64,000 nucleotides of DNA from Nitrospira sp. (GTDB lineage Bacteria; Nitrospirota; Nitrospiria; Nitrospirales; Nitrospiraceae): contig JARFXP010000004.1 of the NCBI GenBank assembly GCA_029194675.1, positions 411,151 to 475,150 of the forward strand, written 5' to 3'. A program made the translations under genes and the position numbers. Of this stretch, positions 34,701-46,514 are shown piece after piece. Within the stretch, counting starts at the first letter, position 1, and each line of letters starts with the position of its first letter. The notes under the pieces were generated by a model. That model saw nothing but the letters and a program-made list of their open reading frames with translations. It did not search any database and was not told where the DNA came from.

Positions 34701-35318
34701 TCATTCTTCGGCGATGGACTGGGGCTTGGGTGGATTGCCCGTGGGAAAGCCTTCGCTATCGACTGGCGCACCCGTAAACATGGCTGCTGCTCTGCGACTG
34801 ATATAGCCACCTTCTTGCAAGTGTGCTCTCGCTAGATCGGGAAGGCCAGCCGGAAAGCGGATGCAGAAGTTGATCTCAGCAATCTTCTTCGCAAAGTCTT
34901 CAAGGTCGGCGGCGGAAAACCGCGTTGTGATGACCTCTCGCTTCCTCACGCGAGTAGTCTTGATGGAACCAAGATCGTCCGGGGACCAATGCCACATACC
35001 GTGCGTCAAAGCATCTCTGTAGGTCTTGAGCTGAGTGATCCGTTCATACTGCTGGAACAAGGTCTTTGCTCGTCGACCTCTCACCTTGTCGACCACGCGC
35101 TCTTTCCAGAGCGCGAGAACTCCTGTGAACTGAAGGTTGTTCATCTCCTTTGGGAGCTTGGCGACATTGAATGCTTCCGATTCGAACGTAGACAGGGTCT
35201 GCATGAAGATCTCATGCTCCATGCTTGCCCAATGAACCGAGATAGAGCCAACGAAGTAGATCTCCCGTTCACTAAGCTGAGGGTCCCACAATCTGATCAA
35301 AGAACTCTTGGGAGACAC
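34701..35318 (-). CDS. Cassette gene: 205-residue hypothetical protein
   Basis: 205 residues from GTG 35318, which has GAGG eight bases upstream. Mostly helical and cytoplasmic, with a pattern seen in uncharacterised HEPN-like proteins: IYFVGSISVHWASMEHEIFM at the N-terminus and LKTYRDALTHGMWHWS (R-x-x-x-x-H) in the middle. The R-x4-H pattern fits the HEPN nuclease motif, so a defence role is possible but unproven. It ends exactly before attC-like site 2. Confidence 0.65.
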   Translation of the reverse strand: MSPKSSLIRLWDPQLSEREIYFVGSISVHWASMEHEIFMQTLSTFESEAFNVAKLPKEMNNLQFTGVLALWKERVVDKVRGRRAKTLFQQYERITQLKTYRDALTHGMWHWSPDDLGSIKTTRVRKREVITTRFSAADLEDFAKKIAEINFCIRFPAGLPDLARAHLQEGGYISRRAAAMFTGAPVDSEGFPTGNPPKPQSIAEE

Positions 35319-35335
35319 TGGCGCGGCCTCATCAT

Positions 35336-35357
35336 GCCTAACTATTAAGTGAACCGC
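35336..35357 (-). repeat. Possible third cassette junction
   Basis: GCCTAAC at 35336-35342 lies just before the 205-residue gene and is followed outward by AGCGGTTCACTTAATA on minus, similar to the arm of site 1. No matching second core is seen within 100 bp. It may be half of an attC or an attI remnant. Confidence 0.35.
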
Positions 35358-35594
35358 TGGGTCACCTAAACGGGGGAGCGGGATATCCCGTTTGGACTCT
35401 CGGCTGTTGTGGGGAAATCGGCCCCAATATCCCTACGTTACAAGCTGGTGTCAAGTCTGGCTCGCACGGATAGATCGCCTGTCCTCGGGGTGTATCCAGC
35501 CCTCAACTCACCACGGATAGATCGGTCGGAAGTGGCGACCGGTACAACACCCGAAGGACTGTGGGAAGCCGGTCAAGAGGTGGTGGGGCGGGCC

Positions 35595-35779
35595 AGGAGC
35601 CTATCCGAGTAATCCTTCGTTTCGAGGCGAAGGAGCCGCTGGCAGATGCAAGGCCGCAGGCTCGAAAAATCCGGAGGCGTATTCGCTGGAATACGCTGAG
35701 GAATTTTTTGAGCCGAGAACGATGCAGATGCTTGCGGATCGTGTGCCGCAGTAGAATGGCATTACTCGGACAGGCTCCT
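35595..35779. repeat. MITE related to the one at 17384
   Basis: 185 bp with 19 bp ends: AGGAGCCTATCCGAGTAAT (35595-35613) and ATTACTCGGACAGGCTCCT (35761-35779), 18 of 19 matching. No gene inside. The ends share GAGCCTGTCCGA with the element at 17384. The right end supplies the last base of the transglutaminase stop codon. About 250 bp to its left (35350-35594) hold no gene; a hairpin with arms ACGGG and CCCGT is at about 35370-35391. Confidence 0.75.
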
Positions 35780-38700
35780 AACTTGAGGCGGGACTACGTC
35801 GCAGGTCGAGAGTAAAGGGAAAGTCGCGATTGCGCTCTTCGGGTTGGATGGTCATCGGCCCTGGCGTGTGACCGTGGTCCCAGAACCGAGCGGCGCGTCG
35901 GGCCTCGGCTTCGTTTGCGTTGACCGGGAACGAGGGGGAGCTCCGTCCTCCCGGATGCACCACGTGGTACGTGCACCCGCCGATTGCACGGCCGGCCCAG
36001 GTATCGACGAGATCAAACACCAGCGGGGACTGCACCGGGATGGTCGGATGCAACCCCGAAGGCGGTTGCCAGGCCCGGTAGCGGACTCCCGCCACGAATT
36101 CGCCGCGCGTCCCTGTTGGATGGAGCGGGACCGGACGGCCATTGCACATCACGACGTGGCGTGGATCGATCATGCCGTTGACCTTGACTTGAATGCGTTC
36201 CACCGACGAGTCCACATGGCGCGCAGTGGCGCCGGCAACCGCTTCTTCTCCCAACACGTGCCACGGTTCAATCGCCTGCCGCAGTTCCAGCTCAATATTG
36301 TCATAGACCACGCTCCCGTATCGGGGAAAGCGGAACTCAAGAAACGGTGCAAACCACTCGTCGTGAAATGCATACCCGCCGGCTTGTAAGTCCCCCAGCA
36401 CGTCCTTCATATCCTGCGAGACGAAATGGGGCAGCATGAACCGGTCATGCAATTCGGTCCCCCAGCGCACCACCGGAGCGTGATAGGGTTGGTTCCAAAA
36501 CTTCGCAACGAGGGCACGCAGCAACAACATCTGTGACAAGCTCATCCTGGGATGAGGCGGCATTTCAAAGGCCCGGAATTCCACCAATCCCAGGCGTCCT
36601 GTCGCGGAATCCGGCGAATAGAGCTTGTCGATGGAGAATTCCGCGCGGTGCGTATTGCCGGTCAGATCCACGAGCAAATGCCGAAGCAAACGATCCACTA
36701 GCCACGGCGTCGGAGTGCCCTGCCCGGCCTGCTGCTTGGCCGTCATCTGCTGAAACGCAATCTCGAGTTCATACAGGTGATCGTGGCGGGCCTCATCCAC
36801 CCTAGGCGCCTGGCTGGTCGGCCCTACAAACATGCCGGAAAAAAGGTAGGACAACCCGGGATGATTCAGCCAGTAGGTGGTGAGGCTCCGGAGCAGATCC
36901 GGGCGGCGCAACATCGGACTGTCCGCCGGCGTGGGGCCGCCCAGCGTGATATGGTTTCCGCCGCCCGTGCCGGTATGGCGCCCATCGAGCATGAACTTTT
37001 CCGTCCCCAATCGTGACTGGCGCGCTTCCTCGTAGAGGATGTGCGTGTTGCTGACTAGTTCGTCCCAGGTCTTGGCGGGGTGAATATTGACCTCAATGAC
37101 GCCTGGATCGGGAGTTACTTTGAACGACTGCAATCGAGGATCATAGGAAGGCGGATAGCCCTCCACCCACAGCGGGCTCTGCAATTCAGCAGCAGTCTCC
37201 TCAACCGCGATGACCAGATCGAGGTAGTCTTCCACATAGGCCTGAGGTGGCATGAAGACGTGCAGTCGTCCCTGTCTGACTTCCACACATAATGCTGTCC
37301 GAAGCACGTCCCGAGCCGATTCGCCGACCGCCCATGCTGTGTTGAGCGCGAGTTGGCGTTGATCAGGCGCTCCCGATCCGCGCGGTCGAGACCCGGCCGG
37401 TCCCAAGGGCTCGCGCGCCTCCAGAGGGTCTTGTTCCGGCTCGATCTCAACATCGTCCGGAGCCACCCAGGGGAGAGAGGTCAAGGGCAGCCGATAGCCC
37501 ATCGGCGAATCTCCCGGCAACAGGTACAGCCGCCCCCGCTTGAGCGGCCAGGGACCGGAAATCCATCGGGCTTTGCGCGGACCAGACCGGCGGAGCCTCG
37601 GCGGCGCGATCTCTCTGAGAGGCAAGACATAGCCGGCCACTTCCCCCAACCCTCGATCCAGCAGACGCGCCAACGTCCGACGCTGCGCCGGATCCTTGAG
37701 GTCCTTTTGGAGCGGGTCCACATTGACCGGCAGTTTCTGTTCCTCCATGAGGTAATGCCAGACATCTTCATAGGCAGGGATGGCAAAGGCGGGGTCGAGA
37801 TTCAGCCGTTCGGCCAACCGGGCCGCAAACTTCTGCGCGTGATCAGCTGAATAGCCGTAGGAAACTGATTCATCGGCAATCAATGTGGGATCATTCCAAA
37901 CCGGCTCGCCATCCAGCCGCCAATAGCACCCCAAGGCCCACCGGGGCAGCACTTCACCCGGATACCACTTGCCCTGGCCATAGTGCAGCAGCCCACCCGG
38001 CGCAAAACGGCTCTTCAGGCGTTTGAGCACATCGCCGGCGAGCTTCCGCTTGGTGGGACCGAGCGCATCGGTATTCCACTCGGCCCCTTCCATATCGTCG
38101 ATCGAAACGAACGTCGGCTCGCCTCCCATCGTGAGCCGCACATCGCCGGCCTGCAGATCGACATCGACCTGCAGACCCAGCGCCTCGATGGCTCGCCATT
38201 GTTCGTCGGTATAGGGCTTCGTGACTCGTGGATCTTCGTGAATCCGCGTCACAGTCATGCGGAAGTCCAGCTCGGACTCGCAGACACCCGTACTCCCGAT
38301 CACCGGCGCGGCGCTGGACGGAGAGGCCGTGCAGGCCAAGGGGATGTGCCCTTCACCCGCCAATAGACCAGAGGTCGGATCAAGCCCGATCCAACCGGCC
38401 CCAGGAATATAGACTTCTGCCCAAGCATGGAGGTCGGTGAAATCCTGCTTGGGCCCGGCCGGTCCATCGAGAGGCTTCACATCAGCTACCAGTTGAATCA
38501 GGTACCCAGATGCAAATCGCGCAGCGAGACCAAAGTTCCGCAGAATCTGCACCAACAGCCAGCCACTATCACGACACGAGCCCCGCCGCGATTGCAGCGT
38601 CTGCTCACAGGTTTGAACGCCCGGTTCTAGTCGGACAATGTAGTCGATATCTTTTTGAAGCCGTTGATTGAGGCGAACCAGAAAGTCGTTAATGAAGTTC

Positions 38701-39125
38701 GACTCCTCGCGGTTGGCATTCTTAAACCGTTCCAGCCAAGCTCCAAGCAACGGCCCGGGGGGGTCGACTTCGAGGAACGGCACCAACTCCTTCCTCAGCT
38801 GTGGGGCATAGGTAAACGGAAATCGCTCGGCGGACGGCTCGACGAAGAAATCGAATGGGTTGATCACCGTCATATCGGCAACCACATCCACCACCACTTC
38901 GAGTTCCGTGGCCCGCTCCGGAAAGACGAGGCGGGCCAGGTAATTGCCGTAGGGGTCCTGCTGCCAGTTGATGAAATGGTCGGCGGGACGAATATTCAGC
39001 GAATAGCTGTGAATGCGGGTCCTGCAATGAGGGGCGGGGCGCAGCCGGACCTCGTGCGGGGACAGGCTCACCGGTCGATCGAAACGATAATGGGTCCTGT
39101 GGTTCAGGGCGACTCTGATACTCAT
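35778..39125 (-). CDS. Transglutaminase-like plus DUF2126 protein of the Anbu locus
   Basis: 1115 residues. An N-terminal bacterial transglutaminase beta-domain (RVALNHRTHYRFDRPVSLSP) precedes a transglutaminase core with Cys in RRGSCRDSG (about residue 183), His in DLHAWAEVYIPG (about 232) and Asp in IGLDPTSGLLAGEGH (about 246). From residue 300 on, the long DUF2126 domain follows (VRLTMGGEPTFVSIDD; TGTGGGNHITLGG near 720). The start lies four bases after the Anbu gene stop, so the two are one unit. The TAG stop is formed at the border with the MITE. It probably cleaves or forms isopeptide bonds together with the ATP-grasp protein. Confidence 0.92.
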   Translation of the reverse strand: MSIRVALNHRTHYRFDRPVSLSPHEVRLRPAPHCRTRIHSYSLNIRPADHFINWQQDPYGNYLARLVFPERATELEVVVDVVADMTVINPFDFFVEPSAERFPFTYAPQLRKELVPFLEVDPPGPLLGAWLERFKNANREESNFINDFLVRLNQRLQKDIDYIVRLEPGVQTCEQTLQSRRGSCRDSGWLLVQILRNFGLAARFASGYLIQLVADVKPLDGPAGPKQDFTDLHAWAEVYIPGAGWIGLDPTSGLLAGEGHIPLACTASPSSAAPVIGSTGVCESELDFRMTVTRIHEDPRVTKPYTDEQWRAIEALGLQVDVDLQAGDVRLTMGGEPTFVSIDDMEGAEWNTDALGPTKRKLAGDVLKRLKSRFAPGGLLHYGQGKWYPGEVLPRWALGCYWRLDGEPVWNDPTLIADESVSYGYSADHAQKFAARLAERLNLDPAFAIPAYEDVWHYLMEEQKLPVNVDPLQKDLKDPAQRRTLARLLDRGLGEVAGYVLPLREIAPPRLRRSGPRKARWISGPWPLKRGRLYLLPGDSPMGYRLPLTSLPWVAPDDVEIEPEQDPLEAREPLGPAGSRPRGSGAPDQRQLALNTAWAVGESARDVLRTALCVEVRQGRLHVFMPPQAYVEDYLDLVIAVEETAAELQSPLWVEGYPPSYDPRLQSFKVTPDPGVIEVNIHPAKTWDELVSNTHILYEEARQSRLGTEKFMLDGRHTGTGGGNHITLGGPTPADSPMLRRPDLLRSLTTYWLNHPGLSYLFSGMFVGPTSQAPRVDEARHDHLYELEIAFQQMTAKQQAGQGTPTPWLVDRLLRHLLVDLTGNTHRAEFSIDKLYSPDSATGRLGLVEFRAFEMPPHPRMSLSQMLLLRALVAKFWNQPYHAPVVRWGTELHDRFMLPHFVSQDMKDVLGDLQAGGYAFHDEWFAPFLEFRFPRYGSVVYDNIELELRQAIEPWHVLGEEAVAGATARHVDSSVERIQVKVNGMIDPRHVVMCNGRPVPLHPTGTRGEFVAGVRYRAWQPPSGLHPTIPVQSPLVFDLVDTWAGRAIGGCTYHVVHPGGRSSPSFPVNANEAEARRAARFWDHGHTPGPMTIQPEERNRDFPFTLDLRRSPASS

Positions 39126-39129
39126 AGGA

Positions 39130-39858
39130 TCAATCGTTCCAATGCGGGTCGGGCAGGTCGGTGAACAGCCGCTTCAATCCCTCTGCCCATCGCTGACGCA
39201 CCTCGTCAAAATACGAGTCTTGTTCTCCCAGGCGCCGTTGGAGTCCGACTTTCAAGCTGTCCCGCTCATAACACAGCAAGTCGATCGGCGGGCCGACGGA
39301 GATATTGCTGCGCATGGTCGAGTCGAACGAGATTAGGACACATTTCGCCGCTTCCATCAGGCCGGTGGAATAGGTGATCACTCGGTCGATCATGGGCTTC
39401 CCATACTTGACTTCTCCGTTCTGGCAATAGGGCGTGTCTTGGGTGGCTTCGATGAAATTGCCTTCGGTATAGATATTGAAGAGCCGGTGCCGTTCGCCGC
39501 AAATCTGCCCTCCCAGAATGAACCCGGCGCTGGCCTCGATATTGTGCTGCATGAGATAGGGACCGTCTCGTTTCTGCACCTCGCGCAAGGTCTCGCCGAC
39601 GAGGCAGGCGATATCATACATGGATGAGGTGTTCCAAATGTTCTCTTGATGCATCTGGGCCCGCTGTTCCAGCAACTCCACCACACCTTGGGTTACGGCA
39701 AGATTGCCTGAACTGAGCATCACGATCACCCGTTCACCGGGGCGCTCGAACACCGCCATTTTTCGAAAGTTGCCGACTTGATCCACGCCGGCGTTGGTCC
39801 GTGAGTCCGACGCAAGCACCAAGCCCGACCCCATGATAACCCCCACACAATACGTCAT
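39130..39858 (-). CDS. Anbu-type proteasome-like NTN hydrolase (COG3484)
   Basis: 242 residues from ATG 39858, chosen because it gives the sequence MTYCVGVIMGSGLVLASDSR with Thr right after Met, the catalytic Thr1 of Anbu, and because GGAGAG lies six bases upstream. Other family marks are DSRTNAGVDQVGNFRKM and FILGGQICGE. Anbu proteins assemble into open helical or ring-like proteasome relatives. It is the first gene of the minus-strand half of the locus, directly before the transglutaminase gene. Confidence 0.92.
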   Translation of the reverse strand: MTYCVGVIMGSGLVLASDSRTNAGVDQVGNFRKMAVFERPGERVIVMLSSGNLAVTQGVVELLEQRAQMHQENIWNTSSMYDIACLVGETLREVQKRDGPYLMQHNIEASAGFILGGQICGERHRLFNIYTEGNFIEATQDTPYCQNGEVKYGKPMIDRVITYSTGLMEAAKCVLISFDSTMRSNISVGPPIDLLCYERDSLKVGLQRRLGEQDSYFDEVRQRWAEGLKRLFTDLPDPHWND

Positions 39859-39915
39859 CTCCATCTCTCCATGGTTTGGATATGACACGAACACCCTCGG
39901 TCGTCTCTTGCGAGT

Positions 39916-40146
39916 TCAGAAAGACCGGGTTCCGAGATCGGAAGCGTAGCCTATGCCCTTGTGGGGCGTCAAGACAACTCGTCCATGCCGAATCTGCTCG
40001 GTCACCACTCCGTCGCCGCAACCAACAGCCAAGACACGTTCACCCGGTTTGGGAGCCAGCATGTCAATCAGCGGCGCGCCGATGTCCGTCACAAACCGCG
40101 CATGCTCTGCGTACTGTTGGGGATTCCAGATTGGTTGGGTTGACAT
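39916..40146 (-). pseudogene. Truncated SAM-methyltransferase
   Basis: 76 residues. The first 50 match the opening of small class-I methyltransferases (WNPQQYAEHARFVTDIGAP; GERVLAVGCGDGVVTEQI, the SAM loop) and then the frame runs into unrelated sequence and stops. About two thirds of the usual protein is missing. The loop itself has Ala in place of the usual Asp (VLAVGCG for VLDLGCG). Confidence 0.7.
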
Positions 40147-40158
40147 GGAAGACTCAAC

Positions 40159-40698
40159 CTAGATCAACGAACGAAACATAATGAGCGCATCTTGGTACTG
40201 ATCGTCGTTCATGCGAACCGCGCCGGGAAGCACGCCGAGCACACGGAAACCGAGCTTCTCCCACAAGTGACGCGCGACCTGATTCTCTGAAAAGACGAGA
40301 TTGAAGATCACACTGCGATACCCAAGTTCTTTGGCATAGTCGAGCATCACGGCGCCAAGCAGTCGACCCAATCCGCGATTCCGCCATTCCGGCACCACGA
40401 TGAATCCTGCATTCGCCACATGCCGTGCCCGCCCGGGCCAGTTTGGCTTGAGGTAGAAGGCACCGAGCGGTTCCTGCGCCGATTTTCTCGGTCGTTCATA
40501 CGCGACCACAGTGCTCTTGCCGGTGACCCAATAGTCATGAAATTCAGCTTCCGTGAGCGACCGCTCGTGCGGGTACGACGTGCCCTCGGCGACGATTCGA
40601 TCATAGAGCTTGGCGAGCAGGGGAAAATCCCGGCTCTCCGCCAGCACCAGCTCAATTGGGGTGCCGTCTTTCAGTTTGGTTTCAGGCGGGAACTGCAT
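40159..40698 (-). CDS. GNAT-family N-acetyltransferase
   Basis: 179 residues. The acetyl-CoA loop is in FIVVPEWRNRGLGRLLG (about residues 100-116), and SVIFNLVFSENQVARHLWEK gives the conserved Asn and the helix that follows, then LGFRVLGVLPGAVRM, as in the phosphinothricin- and YhhY-like branch. The substrate is unknown. It is a single gene downstream-adjacent to the methyltransferase remnant. Confidence 0.85.
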   Translation of the reverse strand: MQFPPETKLKDGTPIELVLAESRDFPLLAKLYDRIVAEGTSYPHERSLTEAEFHDYWVTGKSTVVAYERPRKSAQEPLGAFYLKPNWPGRARHVANAGFIVVPEWRNRGLGRLLGAVMLDYAKELGYRSVIFNLVFSENQVARHLWEKLGFRVLGVLPGAVRMNDDQYQDALIMFRSLI

Positions 40699-41308
40699 GG
40701 ATTGACCTCAGCTAGGTGTTGCCTCGACAGACCAGTCACCTGTCTGAAAATGCACCCTCGTTCCACAAATCGTTTTCATTTTATGTTGTTCCCTCGACTC
40801 ATCCTATGGAACCGAGGTTCGCACCAGGCCTTCGTGAGACAGTTCGAGTTAGCCGGTGACCCATTTCCACGGATCAAGTCGAAAGATACGACAAAGAACC
40901 ATGCCAAATCGACTGATGATGGCTTTCAGTGGCGCCTCGTACTCCTACCCGGGACTCCGGCAGGCAGCGATTGGACAATGTGTAGAACTGGAGAGTATGC
41001 TTCTGGATCGTATGACTGTGCGCGTATGTCACCTCATACGAGCAAGGGAATGGGGCCATGTCATTGGTACCTTCCCACGATTTCTTGCACCGCAGGAAAC
41101 CCGCCGGTAAGACACGCTTACCTACTGACTTGTACAGGTCCATCAGACCCTTCCGACCCGCTCATGTAATTGCTTGTACTGATCCTGCACAGAGATTGGT
41201 CCGTCTGCCGGCACAACGATTCCTCGTGTTGAACATCCGTGCAATTCATCTGCTCGCGGAGTGTAACCGGTCAGACGATCCATCCGCGCGCACAACCAGG
41301 AGGTACCT
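40699..41308. other. 610 bp without a convincing gene
   Basis: Frames of 80-90 codons exist on both strands but none has a ribosome binding site or protein-like composition. The segment separates the divergent GNAT gene and the heme-c sensor gene and must hold both promoters. An AGGAGGT site at 41300 belongs to the gene at 41309. Confidence 0.5.
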
Positions 41309-41941
41309 ATGATGTCCTCCCAAAAATTGTGGTGGAGAGCCGCTCTGCTGGGATTTGCAGTAGGATGCGCGACCGTCCTTTGGCCGGCTCGCGCTGTTCC
41401 TGAAACAGCACCGATCACTCTCCCGATCGAAACGGTGGCCGACTATATCCACGCCGTCATCGAGGCCGACCGAGATATCTATACCAAGCATGTCGTGGAG
41501 CGTATGCAAGCGAAAGGTGTGGTCGTCGCATCGGAAAACTGGGAACAGAAGCATACGTTGCCCCTACCCGCTCAATTCCTGCTGGAATCAGGACGGTACA
41601 ACGACAGGAGAGGCCTTGGTATGCATTACCGGCTGATCAGCTTATGGCCGATCAACAAGCGCAATATCGCGACGAATGCTATGGAAAGCATCGGACTCGG
41701 CACCATTATGGCTCAACCCAACCGTCCCTACACCGGAGTCACGAGGGTGGCTGATAAGCGGTATTTTGAGGCGGTGTATGCCGATCTGGCCGTCACACAG
41801 GCTTGTATCGGCTGTCACAATGCCCATCCCGACAGCCCGAAGCGTGACTTCAAGCTCAACGATGTCATGGGGGCAATCGTGATCAGTATCGAGTTGAGAC
41901 AATCACCGGCAACAGAAGCGTCCGGCCATAACGGCTACTGA
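41309..41941 (+). CDS. Tll0287-like heme-c sensor protein (DUF3365)
   Basis: 210 residues, exported (signal peptide residues 1-30, cleavage near ARAVPE). It has one c-type heme site CIGCHNAHPDSPKRDFKLND near residue 170, the exact spacing of the Tll0287-like / DUF3365 domain, a PAS-like periplasmic heme sensor. Family proteins are often the sensing part of kinases or cyclases; here it is free-standing, so it may be a small redox or gas-binding protein. The start has an AGGAGGT site. Confidence 0.85.
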   Translation: MMSSQKLWWRAALLGFAVGCATVLWPARAVPETAPITLPIETVADYIHAVIEADRDIYTKHVVERMQAKGVVVASENWEQKHTLPLPAQFLLESGRYNDRRGLGMHYRLISLWPINKRNIATNAMESIGLGTIMAQPNRPYTGVTRVADKRYFEAVYADLAVTQACIGCHNAHPDSPKRDFKLNDVMGAIVISIELRQSPATEASGHNGY

Positions 41942-41970
41942 GCATCTATAGACGGTTGAGAGCGTGGATG

Positions 41971-42026
41971 ATTCAGCGATCACTGAATCCCCGACCGGCA
42001 GGGCGGAGGTCGCTCTGCTGGTCGGG
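41971..42026. terminator. Two hairpins between convergent genes
   Basis: A palindrome ATTCAG...CTGAAT (41971-41988) is followed by a strong stem CCCGACCGGCAG...CTGCTGGTCGGG (41990-42026). They lie between the stops of the heme-c sensor gene (plus) and atpC (minus), the right place for a two-way terminator, although no T-run follows. Confidence 0.45.
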
Positions 42027-42095
42027 CGTGTCATACCCAGGACCTCCTTCGTACTATCACGTTGGGTCCGCGAGGCACGGCAGGAATCGAATAAC

Positions 42096-42518
42096 CTAGG
42101 CGTGGCCGATCTTTCTCGTCCGCTCGGCGATCTTCTTGCGAAGACGAGCCTTTTCGAGACTGATCTCGGCTTCTTTGACCTCGGACGGCAAGCCACCCGC
42201 TTGAAGACGTCGCTCCGCCTCAGCGACTTTAGCGGTAGCACGGTCCACATCAATATCTTCCGCTTTCTCCGCGATTTCCGCCATGACGGTGACTTTGGTC
42301 GGGGTGACTTCGGCAAAGCCCCACAGAACTGCCATTGAATGGGCGTGACCATTAACACGATAACGAAGTTCGCCGATGCGAAGGGTCGACAGGAAATGGC
42401 AGTGCCCCGGGAGGACACCGAATTCTCCTTCAGACCCAGGGGCGATGACTTCATCAACCTGCTGGCTCAACAGCTGCTTCTCCGGCGTGACGACTTCCAA
42501 CAGAATCTTTCCCGCCAT
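42096..42518 (-). CDS. atpC: ATP synthase F1 epsilon subunit
   Basis: 140 residues. The N-terminal ten-stranded beta-sandwich pattern is present (ILLEVVTPEKQLLSQQVDEV; GEFGVLPGHCHFLSTLRIGE) and the C-terminal two-helix part follows (AEAERRLQ). It rotates with the c-ring and links it to F1. It is the last gene of the partial F1 cluster, 130 bp after atpD, with a hairpin in that gap. Confidence 0.95.
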   Translation of the reverse strand: MAGKILLEVVTPEKQLLSQQVDEVIAPGSEGEFGVLPGHCHFLSTLRIGELRYRVNGHAHSMAVLWGFAEVTPTKVTVMAEIAEKAEDIDVDRATAKVAEAERRLQAGGLPSEVKEAEISLEKARLRKKIAERTRKIGHA

Positions 42519-42564
42519 GATTTCTCTTCCCTAATTCCCTTCCCCCTAGAGGCGAGGAAGCGAG

Positions 42565-42632
42565 GCATCCTCCATTGCGCGCATGCAACGAGGGTCTTCC
42601 GAGACCGCGCGTTGCGCGAGCCAGGAGGATGC
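42565..42632. repeat. Inverted-repeat hairpin between atpD and atpC
   Basis: GCATCCTCC (42565-42573) faces GGAGGATGC (42624-42632), with inner G/C-rich arms (GCGCATGCAACG against CGCGTTGCGC) and a GTCTTCCGAGAC loop. Forms one long stem. Could be a processing or attenuating element, or a small repeat. Confidence 0.65.
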
Positions 42633-42648
42633 ACGGTTCATCGCCTCT

Positions 42649-45716
<3,068 letters not shown>

Positions 45717-45725
45717 GGCTACTCC

Positions 45726-46265
45726 TTATTCTCGCGTCAACAGAACTTGCAAATCGCGCAAGCGGCCTCGGACAGTGCTGTCGACCACCGTGCTGCCGAT
45801 GTGGATCTGCAAGCCGGCGAGATGACCGGCGTCGGTCTGAAACGTCACATCGACTTCGCGCTTCAGCGATTCGCGTAGGTGCGTCTTGATTCGATCCTGT
45901 TCCACCGGCGGAAGAGCCGTCGCGGAGGAAACCGTCACCGGCTGTGTCCGTTTTAATTGATCGACCAACTTGCCGAACGCGTCGGCAATTTCCGGCAAAA
46001 AGCCCACCCGGTTTTTCTTCACCAACTGACCCAAAAATGCCTTACCGGCAGGAGGGCACCCCAGCTTGTCGCCGAGTGCGGTCAGTACAGCAATCTTCTC
46101 CTCCACCCCGAACACAGGTGAGGCCACGACGTGGCGAAGCTGAGCTGATTCCTTCATGGCCTGACCGAGGCCGGTGAGCGTCCCTCGCGTGGCTTCGATG
46201 GTTGATTGATCGAGAAGCCCGAAGAGGGCTTGAGCGTAACGTCGCGCAACCGTTGTCTTAATCAC
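45726..46265 (-). CDS. atpH: ATP synthase F1 delta subunit
   Basis: 179 residues. N-terminal six-helix domain (VARRYAQALFGLLDQSTIEA) and the C-terminal domain that meets the b-stalk (LREVDVTFQTD-like SLKREVDVTFQTDAGHLAG) are present. It is the first gene of the cluster; no atpF, atpE or atpB lies upstream in this window, so the membrane part is encoded elsewhere. The 249 bp upstream (46266-46514) hold no gene. Confidence 0.93.
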   Translation of the reverse strand: MIKTTVARRYAQALFGLLDQSTIEATRGTLTGLGQAMKESAQLRHVVASPVFGVEEKIAVLTALGDKLGCPPAGKAFLGQLVKKNRVGFLPEIADAFGKLVDQLKRTQPVTVSSATALPPVEQDRIKTHLRESLKREVDVTFQTDAGHLAGLQIHIGSTVVDSTVRGRLRDLQVLLTRE

Positions 46266-46514
46266 CGTTCCAGATCCACGTGCGATATTTGGACAAACCT
46301 AAAGGGTTCGTGCGAACCACGAAGCAGAGCGGCGAAACGTAGCATTGGAACCTGTGAGCTGTCAATACGATTTGCTCGCGGACGGACAGGGAGCTTGTCA
46401 CAACGACAAGGAGCGAGATGCGGACCTTCTCAATGAGCCATCACCCTAAGTACATCAGGTCATGATATTCTGCAGAAGAGGTTGAAGAGTATACTGATTC
46501 TCTAAAGATGCGCA

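Noticed and set aside
40420..41169. 249-codon plus frame
   Set aside because: First half is antisense to the GNAT gene; the second half has no ribosome binding site or recognisable pattern.
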